From Plutella xylostella (taxonomy: Eukaryota > Arthropoda > Insecta > Lepidoptera > Plutellidae): a DNA stretch of 64,000 nucleotides. The position numbers and the translations under genes are program-made. Below, one piece after another: positions 1 through 9,874 of the stretch (positions are counted from its first letter, which is position 1; every line of letters begins with the position of its first letter). The stretch lies in assembly GCF_932276165.1 (NCBI RefSeq), contig NC_063992.1:8194001-8258000 (forward strand). The letters run 5' to 3'. The notes beneath the pieces are model-generated. The model saw nothing but the letters and a program-made list of their open reading frames with translations. It searched no databases and was not told the origin of the DNA.

Positions 1-1873
1 ACAAAAAATCATACTTACTTAAGTCCAGCTAAATAATTATCTATTCATTTTTTCCCAAGGACGAGTACATTAAGGTAAACCAACCATGAATAAAGCTTTT
101 ATCTGAATCAAAACCCTTTTCACTCTTTTGTTAAATGAAATAATAACTTTTGTTAAACTGAAAACAATTCTCTAAAATAACGGGTTCGTTAGCATTTTGT
201 TGGCAAAGTCAATGAACGGATGGATTCACTAACTAAAAGTAAGTTTTTATAGTCAAGATAGTTTCAAGCAGGGGAAGTATAATGAGAAAACGGGAAACCA
301 GTTTGGTAACTAAAGTATGTTGTATGTTGTAGTGTAGGTAATCATTTATGTATTTTAGGATATAATAGGTAAGACTCGACTAGCCTTGGATCTAGGTACC
401 CTTATCTATATTTCCATCTTGTTTATAGGTGAAAGGGATTTCATATAACTATACTTATATATCTTGGTTTATTAACTTATACCTAACATTGATAGATTTA
501 GGAACCCTATTTGAGTCGCTCAATCGAGACACAAAATTCAATTTAGTTCCCCATGTGCTTTTCCTCGTCAGTCGTCTTTTCTACGTATGCCATTGAAACT
601 ACTAATCGGGGTTCGAGGATTAGAGTAATGGGACAGGGAAAATGGTTGTTTATTATATTATTGGTAGAATAGTGACAATTTATAGAAGACGCAACAAAGT
701 TACCTATATTTTTGTAAAAACCATAATTTTGATATGACATATTGTTATATTAGTGGTTTAAAATGTAGGTTCTGGTGGTTTCAGACCCTGTAAACAAGTA
801 AATATACTTAGTATGTAGTGCTCCTGGGAAGAGCAGATATTAGTTACCATAATAGGTGCTGCTGTCCATGAAGAATTCTCATTGGTTGGACTGAACTGTA
901 AATGGCCTACCTATAGATGATAATGTACGTGCTATGTCTGCTGCCAACCCCGAAAAAGATATAAAAATAAATCACAAGCACACACATCTGTATCATTCAT
1001 GACTTTCGTGAAGTTGAAAGAACCTTTCCAAAATGAATGTTATAATCCATATCTAATGCGTGAGTATCAAAGAAAATCCACCAAACCGCATAATCCCAAA
1101 GGATTCATAACGGATTCATTTATATGCGAAATCGCTTGATGAAAAATTCATTTTGTCGAGCGGTGTGGCGACCGTGACCCCTATTGCAGGAAGAGGTGAT
1201 CCCAGGCCCGGTACCGTTATTCTGAAAGCAATGCAGTTTGGATTCAACTGCAAATTTCAATTTAAATTAACTTTAAATCTGTTGCTGTCAGTAGGTACAG
1301 ACAGAGATACACAGAGACAGCGGGGGCGCTCGAAAGGAAAAGTCTCCCCCCTGAGCGATATTGATAGGGATATTAATTAGATACACTAGATAAACTACCT
1401 ACCTAGATCTTTGGCTGCGCCGACGCAACCTCGATCTCTGGGCAGCATGTGAGATCCCTAAGTCTACTGTTTGGCGAATTCTTTCGTTCCGTCAGCATTT
1501 TGTGAGTGGAACTGTTTCATTGCACGTGAGTGTATTATCTAAAAGAACAAATTTTTGGGTTGTAAATAGATGATGGTACGGGGGCAGGTGGTGTTACAAG
1601 TTGCAGACGAATTCAAGATGGTTTCTGCAAACTTATTAGCATTGTCAACGAGCTCCCGAGATGGAGACCACAAGTTCGCTGTTCAAAATTAAGGAACCTT
1701 CTTTCTTATCTTGTAGTTTCTCTTGGTTAGGTTTAAGTTTGAGGGGACCGGGTAAAAATATCTGGATTTTCAACCAACGATGTTTATAGTAACAAGAAAT
1801 ATGTCGAACCTACTAGCTAACACATCCAGTAGATTTGGCGTATTTCTTTAAATTTGATTTTATTGCAGAAAAC
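1..1873. other. No gene seen (AT-rich flank)
   Basis: AT-rich sequence with only short chance reading frames (under 80 codons) on either strand. Around 1498-1535 there is a short stretch (GTGAGTGGAAC, then CATTGCACGTGAGTGTAT) resembling the end of the foldback family seen at 6889-7082. I see nothing else that can be supported here. Confidence 0.6.
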
Positions 1874-1888
1874 ATATAAATACAAAGT

Positions 1889-2151
1889 CGACCGAATGGC
1901 GTAGTGGTTAGTGACCCTGACTACTGAGCCGAAGGTCCCGGGTTCGATTCCCGGCTGGGGCAGATATTTGTTTAAAAACAGATATTTGTACTCGGGTCTT
2001 GGGTGTTGATATTTATATTTAGTATCTATCTATCTATGTATTTGTGTAGATATATCAGCTGTCCGACACCCATAACACAGGTTCTGCCTAGCTTGGGGTC
2101 GGATGGCCGTGTGTGAGATGTCCCAACATAAAAAAAAAAATAAAAAAAAAA
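1889..2151 (+). mobile_element. tRNA-derived SINE, copy 1
   Basis: The head is tRNA-like: an A-box-like stretch (TGGCGTAGTGGTTAGTG, about 1898-1914) and a B box (GGTTCGATTCC, about 1942-1952), the internal RNA polymerase III promoter of tRNA-derived SINEs. A body with CTGTCCGACACCCATAA and GTTCTGCCTAGC follows, then an A-rich tail. The copy is flanked by a perfect 15-bp target-site duplication, ATATAAATACAAAGT, at 1874-1888 and 2152-2166, which fixes both ends and shows LINE-mediated insertion. It is not a functional tRNA gene, because it runs on into the SINE body and cannot fold a full cloverleaf. The body matches the copy at 35697 but not the one at 17664. Confidence 0.85.
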
Positions 2152-2318
2152 ATATAAATACAAAGTTCTTATCTACGTTCAGAATGTAAAAGTGATACTT
2201 AAGTAAACCCGAAAACTTTACCGCATATTCAATTCATCAATCTGACAAACTTTCCCTAAGAAACAAACCCTCGTACTTTCAGTTTGGCCAGTAGATCACG
2301 TTATTTACACCATGTTTA

Positions 2319-2512
2319 TCCTAACTAATATAATAAATGTGAAAGTAACTGTGTCTGTCTGTCTGTTACTATTTCACGCCAAAACTACCAAACGGATTTG
2401 AATGAAATTTGGTATGCATACGGTCTAGACCCTGGGAAAGAACATAGGCTACTTTTTATCCCGGAATTCCCACGGGAAAACTTTTTAAGGCGAAGCGCGC
2501 GGGAACAGCTAG
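2319..2512 (+). mobile_element. Helitron-like non-autonomous repeat, copy 1
   Basis: The repeat starts with TC and ends with CTAG, and is inserted between host A (2318) and T (2513), as expected for a Helitron. It contains a (GTCT)n tract near 2354 and the segment AAACGGATTTGAATGAAATT, then a GC-rich end (GGCGAAGCGCGCGGGAACAG). An inverted relative lies at 28974-29196. It encodes no protein and shows no duplication of target DNA. The Helitron assignment rests on the ends and target preference; the 3' hairpin is weak in this copy. Confidence 0.6.
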
Positions 2513-2614
2513 TATAGTCTAAACATAATTATAGATATTAACACTGATGTTTCCCTTCTGGTACAGTTCTACAAGAACGGTGAGAGAGTCACCATCTCAC
2601 TACCTTCACGTCCA

Positions 2615-2747
2615 GGAGGGTTACCCTATGATGGCGAAAAACGAATGAAGGAGAGCTGTCGTGCAATCGGCAGGTTTAATACAACGAGATAGAGTCGTGG
2701 CTCGCGCAGCAGCGCTCTGAAACTTAGTTTTTCATCATATAGATCCC
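2615..2747 (+). mobile_element. Foldback family M1 (MITE), copy 1
   Basis: First of seven copies of a short inverted-repeat element, family M1. The ends are GGGTTACyCTATxnTGrCGAAAAACGAA and its imperfect complement GTTTTTCATCATATAGATC. The core reads AGAGCTGTCGTGCAATCGGC, then ACAACGAGATAGAGTCGTGG. It has no coding capacity and was presumably moved by a transposase encoded elsewhere. Confidence 0.7.
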
Positions 2748-2749
2748 GA

Positions 2750-3590
2750 CAGATTCGCCGTCAGTTGGTGACAGTTTGACGCGAGACGTAGGTCGTAGGT
2801 GCTACATGTATAGTGCCACAAACTTATCTGTTCCGGTGACAGCGAACTAAATTGATCCATATCTCATTACTTACTAATGAATTGTATATTTTAAAACATT
2901 AGATGGGTTTATTAACACCGCAAGAGCGAAATAACAATACGAGCAAACTTAAAATCTTTTAGAATTAAGAAATATTAGAGATTTATTTGAGCTGTCACCG
3001 GAACAGATAAGTTGGTGGCACTATACTGTGTACCACCCGTGCCTCTAGCACTAAACCTTAACCCTTAACTCTGCCCCATGTAACGAAGAATTCAGACACG
3101 ACACGACCATAAGACAAACTAAATGTACACAGCTATGTTTATAAGGAAAGGTAAAGTAAAATTTTATCAGTGAAGTTACCATTGCCAGGACAATGTAAGT
3201 ACGCGACATATGGGACCAACTATGATCCGCTGAAAAAAATAGCTGTATATTCCTTCAGCCTTTACGGACTAAAGATCTAAATATACCTATAACTACTAAA
3301 TCAACTGTATGAAGCTTGTTTTTTTCACAATTACAGAGTTGGTCCCTGAAAGCTGCTCAGTTATATCTGATACACTGATCTGCCAACGATACCGTCACTG
3401 ATAAAAGTTCACTCTAAACATAACCTAAATGGGTTGCTGCTTGCCGCATATTTTACTTTCAGCGATAAAATAAATCTCTCCTGCGGCTACCGGTATTACC
3501 AAATAAAGGGTTTCTGAAAATCGTGAAAAGTAATTTAAAACCGGTCACGTCTCTATTTGTACGACTGTGCTACGGCGAGGCCACATTACG
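2750..3590. other. No gene seen
   Basis: AT-rich DNA between two M1 copies. The string GTGACAGCGAACTAAA near 2836 and its near-complement at 2992-3020 (GCTGTCACCGGAACAGATAA, against TTATCTGTTCCGGTGACAG at 2823) form an inverted repeat of about 20 bp with its arms about 170 bp apart, so another short foldback element probably occupies 2815-3025. No reading frame of note. Confidence 0.5.
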
Positions 3591-3680
3591 GAGGGTTACT
3601 CTATACTGACGAAAAACGAACGAACGAGAGCTATTTACTACAAGGAATCTTAGTTTTTCGTTATATAGAGAGATCCCCCT
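3591..3680 (+). mobile_element. Foldback family M1, copy 2 (internally deleted)
   Basis: Both M1 ends are present (GAGGGTTACTCTATACTGAC on the left, TTTTTCGTTATATAGAGAGA on the right), but the central 40-50 bases are missing, leaving about 90 bp. It lies in the same orientation as copy 1, about 1 kb away. Confidence 0.65.
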
Positions 3681-3940
3681 GGACGATCGATGGAGCCGAT
3701 ACTAGGTGTCTACCAATAGACATTCGTATCTGACGTTCGAATCTAGCGAGCTTAGAACGTTACACACGAGATACGTATTTGCACATACATTTACACATTA
3801 CACGGTTAAGTTGGAGCCGCGAGTTCAACTTCAAACCCGTAGGGTGGTCCGGAGCGTCCGTAATCACCGTACTACCTAGTTTTAAAGCGATGCAGTTCAA
3901 CTGCTACTGGAAATCTGTGACGTACCTATACTTTACGTAC

Positions 3941-4070
3941 TGTATCACGAGAAACGAAGATTCTGAGCGCTGCTGTGCGAGCCACGACTCTATCTCGTTG
4001 TATTAAACGTGCCGATTGCACGACAGTTCTCGTTCGTTCGTTTTTGGTCAGTATACCTAGAGTAACCCCC
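3941..4070 (-). mobile_element. Foldback family M1, copy 3 (inverted)
   Basis: Inverted copy of M1: it reads GAGCCACGACTCTATCTCGT in the middle and ends in TCAGTATACCTAGAGTAACC at the right, the complement of the left end of copies 1 and 2. The left end is degraded (TGTATCACGAGAAACGAAG). Confidence 0.65.
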
Positions 4071-6168
4071 CAGCTCTCACTGGGTGTCAGCCACTGACGC
4101 TAATCTAACTTTGTATTCCTTTAAATTGCAAGCATGGTAGATTCATATAAGCAGTCTATAATAGCTCTGAGCTTAGACTCTCATGTCACAAACACAGTGG
4201 TGTGACTATTATGAAAATACGTAACTGCGCTACTGCATATAATAAGACAACGGATAAAAGACTTCAAAATATAGGTACAGCGGCCATAGCCGAAAAAACC
4301 CGAAGTCTCAATAGTATTCACTAAATCCATAACTTTAAGACCTTTCACATGTAACCGTTTATACGTACTTGGCGTCAATACAATATCCCTTTTTGTTGAC
4401 CGTATCCCCCATTTTACCAGTAGGTACAAACATACAAGTTACATTAATTCGGTTTACAAGTTAATTAATTAAGCGCGGCCTATGGTCAGAAAAGTATTCC
4501 CAAATACCCAAAACGGATTGAAAATTTGCTAAAAACCAACCAAAGTTGACTTTTAATTTCAACCCATGTTTAATTATTAAAGTCTTATGTCTCGCTGCCG
4601 AAAACTCATTTGTAGTCATCAGGTATAATAGAAACATGTTGTTTCCTGAAGTAACTTCTGTAGTTGATTGCTTATGTGGCTGTAAAATATAAATTAAAAA
4701 GATAATTGTATTTATGTAGCCCTAATAGCAATTTAGACAATTTAAATATGTATGTGGGTAGAGTATTCACAAAAGATATTACCCAGGGAGTTTTGGACGC
4801 AGCTTATTAAACCTACGTGCACACACGGCTCAGTGGGCTACGTTCATTCATATTGGATGGACGGCCGCTGACACTCGCTGGTATGTTTGTACCCTGTATA
4901 AATGTCATGTTGAAGAACACCCAGAAAAAGGAAACCTTTATTAAAATGTTGAAGCTAATGAAGGGGGAAGTAAAGTGTACACAGAGGAAAAAAATAAATC
5001 ATTAAAAACTAATAAATTGTCGAGTAAGTCATGGATAACTCGTAAAATAATAAGAATAGTTTACAAATGTCGTACTGTAATTTAGAAGAAAACTTGTATA
5101 TTTTGTGTGCTTCATTATCACATGTTTCGCTACTCTTCTGAATTTACTGTAGCTGAAAACTTTCCCTTTTGTAGCGGAAAACGTATATAAATGTATAACT
5201 AAATTAATTGGATATGTTTAGTTAGGCTCCAACAGGAAACTTAAACAAGACAATGAAGTAGGTGTAGTGTAGTGTGTACTCACCTTCTCATGTTGTTACG
5301 GGATCGGATCAAATAAATACTCTTATTGTAGTTAGTCCCAAGCTGGAAAGACACATAATTATAATGCTTATAGTAGATATTTAATTTAAAACAGCCACTG
5401 AATTTTATACGGTGAACATTATGAATTCGTCTTTTTTGCCCCAGAATGTACCTACCTACATGCCAGGCTTTGATTGAACCCACGGCACGAAGAGGTCAAT
5501 CATTACGACACTTCGGTAACGCTAGTTACTACTTATTATTCTGTAACCAAGGCTCCACCACGGTTATTAAATTATTAATGATGTTACTTTAAAAATAAGT
5601 ATTTAGGTGAAAGAGGTACTGAGTGAAAAGAAGCTAACAAAACGTAATTCCCCATCAGTATGCAAATATCTGGTAATATGCCCCAAAGAGCTTTTATGGA
5701 AGAATGGTGTTCTGTTCGCTTGTGAAGGCATAGCATCGCGTCTTTTAATATGAAACGAGTTTCACAAAGTAATTCTATGTTTACGGTTCCTTGTCTTGAA
5801 TAATTTTGAAAGTTTAAAGTATCACAATATAGTGAATGTTGAATTATTCAACAGTTGGTTTAAGAATCTATGTTTTCTTTGAAACATAATGTTTCATTCT
5901 AATTTTCAAGAGGGTTTGCTTGATAGAATGTTAATAACGTAGCTGAATAAATACAAGTAAATGATGGATCATTGAGTGACTTGGGTTTGAGTGAGGATTC
6001 CGGTTACAAATATATAGGTACTTTACCTAACAGGAAAACATTGAGTAAAAAGTGATATGCAAATGGTTTCTGCTTTCACCAGTCATTTCATTACCTAAAA
6101 GCAAAATGTGTATGAATGTTTCAATGCTAATATTTCAATTTCATCAAATATTTCCAGTTGCTACCAAC
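4071..6168. other. No gene seen
   Basis: About 2 kb of AT-rich DNA. The longest reading frames are about 80 codons, of low complexity, and resemble nothing I know. No repeat structure was recognised. Confidence 0.6.
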
Positions 6169-6468
6169 CCGACAAGCAGTGGCGGATTTACAAATTTGCC
6201 GCCCGTAGGCCATTAATATTTTGCCGCCCCTACTGACTTTTGAAATTCAATACGTTAGTTTCATTCCGTTATTAGTACGATTGTGAACTTAATCATATTT
6301 CTGTCATTTAATTAGATTATTTTTGCAACCCGCTATGTACTAAAGAGTTTAATGTTAACCTAAAAAGTTTAATTTAACAGGCAAATAAAAAACCCGCAAA
6401 AAGACTTTACAGCGTAAAATATCTGTAACATTTAAAAATCGATTTTCAGCAAACTTATTGTCTAAGAA

Positions 6469-7626
6469 GCGTGTTTTGAAACTATACAAGGCCAGAACGC
6501 ACCCATAGTGTACTAGCACTGTATAGTTTCAAGTGAAAAAAACCAATATTTTACTTGAAAATATACACGATTTGTGCGTACTAATCGCGTATACTTTCAA
6601 GTTGGGATTTACTGAATCGTTCTTGAAGATATACATTGCTATAACGCACATTGCTTGATTGGCGTAGGTACTTGTCGCATATGATTTATACCTACATGCT
6701 GATTCTGATTTACTTAACTATTTTGGTAAATGTACATGACTACAATTTACTTGTTCTGCCTGTCATACCTATAGAATGTTAATAAATAAAGATGAACAAT
6801 CTCTAATTTGATTGATAAATTGATATTTATAGCAATCATACTTACAAGTTAGAATACTAATATCTTATTATTTATATGAATTAAGAGTAATACCTACTAC
6901 ACTCACGAGCAATGAAAAAGTTCCAGTGACGATAGCTCCTGAACGGAAAAGACTAGCTAATTGACGCCGCCGCCGTCGGCAATATTAAATTACATTTAAC
7001 AGTGCATCAAAATGTTATACTAAAAACGTAAACGTTTTTGCTACTTGGACTTATTCATTGCTCGTGAGTGTAGAAGGTATTAATTACCCTATAGATCTAT
7101 TACTGACATATTTTTCATCAAGTTTTGAAATCAACGTAATTGTCTTTTATGAATTGTTCTACACCCTCTTCAGAGATATTTTTTACTATTTAGAACAGTT
7201 CTACAGTTTAATTTAAATCAATTTACTTTTTAACAGTACGATGTAAACAAAAAACACGTTACGAAAACAATGTCAAGTGCGGAATGATGATGCAATGTTT
7301 AGAAAGCAATAGACTTATTACTATTTCGCATGAAAGAAAGAGAGAGCAACAATTCAAAATAACTACCTGGTAACTAATCACGTATAGTTTCAAGTGCTTG
7401 CATGGCCGCTTGGCACTTGAAAATATACACGATTAGTACGCAGTAGTAACTGCTGCAGTATATTTTCAAGCCATAATTTTGGCCGAACTTACTTGAAAAT
7501 ATACGCGATTAGTGCGTAATGGCCTTGTATACTTTCAAGTAAATCATAGCACCATTTTAATTTGAAAATATATACGCGAGCAGTCCCAACCTCTGCGTTC
7601 TGGCCTTGTATAGTTTCAAAACACGC
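6469..7626. mobile_element. Mutator-like (MULE) non-autonomous element nested in the hAT
   Basis: Perfect 33-bp terminal inverted repeats, starting GCGTGTTTTGAAACTATACA, occupy 6469-6501 and 7594-7626. A 9-bp duplication, GTCTAAGAA, flanks them (6460-6468 and 7627-7635). Long inverted repeats with a 9-bp duplication are typical of Mutator-like elements. No transposase frame is present. Both subterminal zones are packed with copies of a GTATAnTTTCAAG / CTTGAAAATATAC motif in alternating orientation. A further foldback lies inside at about 6889-7082. Confidence 0.8.
6889..7082. mobile_element. Foldback (MITE) nested inside the Mutator-like element
   Basis: About 35-bp imperfect inverted ends: AATACCTACTACACTCACG continuing to GAGCAATGAA on the left, and the complement of TACCTTCTACACTCACGAGC on the right. 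Similar end sequence (GCAATGAAAAAGTTCCA) occurs at about 13010-13032, and a shorter relative (CATTGCACGTGAGTGTAT) near 1520 and 36080, so this is a dispersed family. It is the third level of nesting here: foldback in Mutator-like in hAT. Confidence 0.6.
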
Positions 7627-7680
7627 GTCTAAGAACACTCTCCCGTAGAACACATGTGATACAAAAAAAATAATTGAAAT

Positions 7681-8313
7681 TAGTGTTGCCACGAATAGTG
7701 AATTGGCCGAATACCGAATACCGAATATTCGGCGACGCTGCCGGCCGAAGCGCCGAATATTCGGCCGCCGAATATTCGGCGCTACAACCTGTTTTTTTTT
7801 GTTCCTGGAACTGCTTTGAAGAAGTCGCTACAGATTATATGAGAAATGCTAATTATTAGGAGGCAGAATGCTGTGACAAACGAGTTGAATTTTTATTTGA
7901 TAATAGTTCGCCTAGATCGGATGGCCGATCCTTACAAGTGGTGGTCAGCAAACAAAAAACAATAAACTTTTGAAATTTGCAAAAACTTATCTTTCTTCAC
8001 CTGGAAGTAGCGTTTATAGTGAGAGGTTATTTTCTGAGGATGGTTACAATGAAAACCGCAATCGTGGGCCGCAATGCTGAAATGCTCGTTTTTATCCAGC
8101 ACAACTTACTACTGATTAATTTTAAGTACTAAAATGTTGTGATTTGGAAATAAATACACAATTTTGATTAAAAGAACAAGTCATTTTTTACATGATTTAC
8201 TATTCGGTATTCGGCCCGAATAGTACGCACTATTCGGCCGAATACCGAATACTGAAAAAACTGGCCGAATAGGCCGAATACCGAATAGTTGCCGAATATT
8301 CGTGGCATCTCTA
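7681..8313. mobile_element. Second hAT element nested in the first
   Basis: 633 bp flanked by a perfect 8-bp duplication, ATTGAAAT, at 7673-7680 and 8314-8321. The ends are inverted: TAGTGTTGCCACGAATA and the complement of TATTCGTGGCATCTCTA. Subterminal zones are full of CCGAATAnnCGG-type motifs (such as GCCGAATATTCGGC) in both orientations. The interior keeps a broken fragment of hAT transposase (7915-8119), so this copy is a deletion derivative of an autonomous element. Confidence 0.85.
7915..8119 (+). pseudogene. hAT transposase C-terminal dimerisation domain, remnant
   Basis: Translating the plus strand gives DRMADPYKWWSANKKQ, then after a shift FAKTYLSSPGSSVYSERLF and SEDGYNENRN. The order DPxxWW, LSxPxSSVxSERLFS and a Nxxxx R-rich tail is the hAT-family dimerisation signature found at the C terminus of hAT transposases. 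The fragment is interrupted by stops and a frameshift, and the catalytic (RNase H-like) part is absent. It lies inside the 633-bp element and shows which superfamily that element derives from. Confidence 0.75.
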
Positions 8314-8337
8314 ATTGAAATCGGTTCATTCGTTCAG

Positions 8338-8615
8338 CCCCCCCTACTCTTGAAAGGCAATGTATTGCGTCTGTCTTTCGTTGTCAACATTTAAAAAATC
8401 ATAACTTCTCTTCAAAAGCGTTTTTACAATAAAGACTAAAAATACTTATGTAACGGGCTAGGTAATGCCTATTTTAAGAACCTAGAAACAAGAATATAAT
8501 GCATACAATTTAGAAGTTATTTTTCAAAAACGCCATAAAATACTTTTTTTGGCCAAAATCTAAATGTTGCCAACGCAAGACAGACGTAATACATTGCCTT
8601 TCAAGAGTAGGGGGG
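8338..8615. mobile_element. Foldback element nested in the hAT
   Basis: Inverted ends of about 40 bp: CCCCCCTACTCTTGAAAGGC on the left continuing to CAATGTATTGCGTCTGTCTT, with the complement at 8575-8615. The trinucleotide CAG lies directly outside both ends and may be a 3-bp target duplication. It is non-coding. Confidence 0.65.
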
Positions 8616-9221
8616 CAGCGGTGTGCAATGCGAAGTGCTATCCAAGTTTGGATAAATAATAATATGCTCCAAATTCTGTTTTCGCAGTAGCAAAGATAGA
8701 TATGTAGGTATGTAATCCAGGATCCGGTTTTATCGAAATATTGCAAGGCGTTTATTAATCGTTTTCGTATTTTATAATAGTAGGTAATTTATACATGGAT
8801 GGTACAGATGATACACGTATAATTAATAATAAAAAAAACTACTTATTTGCCAAATTTGCCGCCCCCCTCAATCTGCCGCCCTAGGCACTGGCCTTTTTGG
8901 CCTATAGGTAAATCCGCCACTGCCGACAAGTAATATTAAACTGGAGTGTTGGTTCATTATACAATACAGCCAAAGTGAATTTCTCAAATAGGTTGTTTTG
9001 GGGAGGTGTTGAGCGTTTCTGTGGCGCTCATATTGTGTGACTCAGCACTTTCAGGCTACAGGGGGATTTCAGCGGGATTTATAGATTATAAGTTTGATTC
9101 TATGTAGAGAAGAATTTTATTTCAGACCAATAGTTGCCATACACACACTTAGTACACAAAACGTAAAACATTACTTACATTTATGTCTATACTAAATTAA
9201 TAGAGGGCCTTATTCCAAGAG

Positions 9222-9874
9222 AATAAATAATAATAATAATAATAATCTTTATTTGCACACCATGAAACATAACTTAAATTTAACTTAATTAACATACATG
9301 CACAAATGGCGGTCTTATCGCTAAGAGCGATCTCTTCCAGACAACCGTTATAGATAAAAAGTTAAACATTGGAAAAGGGCACTTAGGTGTACTTAATAAT
9401 TACGAAATTAACAACTAAAAACAAACAAAATTATTGAAAATATAAAATACATATATAATTATAAATAAATATATAACAATAATTAAATAAAATAATATAT
9501 ATTATAAATATATATTAGCTCTGACAATTTAAATAACTAAAATAAAAATAATTTAACTAAGACTCAACTTGTTCTTCAAGATAATGACTTTTGATCATAC
9601 GTTTAAAAGACGCAGGAGATGGCGCTTGCCTTATATTTAAAGGGAGAGCGTTCCATAGTTGGATGGCTTGGACTGTAAAAGAGTTGGAGTAAAAAGAAGT
9701 TGTATGGGGCGGAATATTTATACGAAGATTTTCAGTGGAAAAAAGTACTGCTACAGTTGGAATAAAGTACTTAGTAGCTGCTAAAAAATACAAGCTAAAC
9801 ACATTTTTTCCTTTTGAATGTGTAACTCGATAATAGTTAGTCATTATTAAACATCTTTCTAAAGAAAGTCCCAA
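9222..9874 (-). pseudogene. Non-LTR retrotransposon (LINE) 3' end, 5'-truncated
   Basis: The frame on the minus strand to 9557 ends with FTVQAIQLWNALPLNIRQ, then SFKRMIKSHYL. This is the usual C-terminal pattern of LINE ORF2 proteins downstream of the reverse transcriptase (xxxAIxLWNxLPxxIR, then FKRxxKxxYL). The 3' UTR follows and ends in an (AAT)n tract at 9222-9246, the LINE's own 3' tail. The RT and endonuclease domains are absent. The fragment was presumably dead on arrival, by 5' truncation. Confidence 0.75.

Larger units (their letters stand above)
6177..8922. mobile_element. hAT-type DNA transposon, non-autonomous, host of nested insertions
   Basis: The ends are perfect 15-bp inverted repeats CAGTGGCGGATTTAC (6177-6191) and its complement (8908-8922). 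An 8-bp target-site duplication, CCGACAAG, lies at 6169-6176 and 8923-8930. CAGTGGCGG-type ends with an 8-bp duplication are diagnostic of the hAT superfamily. The G+C-rich subterminal motif TTTGCCGCCC occurs next to both ends. No transposase of its own is left: subtracting the nested elements (6469-7626, 7681-8313 and probably 8338-8615) leaves well under 1 kb of element DNA, so this copy was non-autonomous. Confidence 0.88.

Noticed and set aside
1889..1975. tRNA gene (A and B boxes, GGTTCGATTCC)
   Set aside because: The sequence continues into a SINE body, is flanked by a 15-bp duplication and recurs; it is a SINE head, not a tRNA gene. The same holds for 17664 and 35697.
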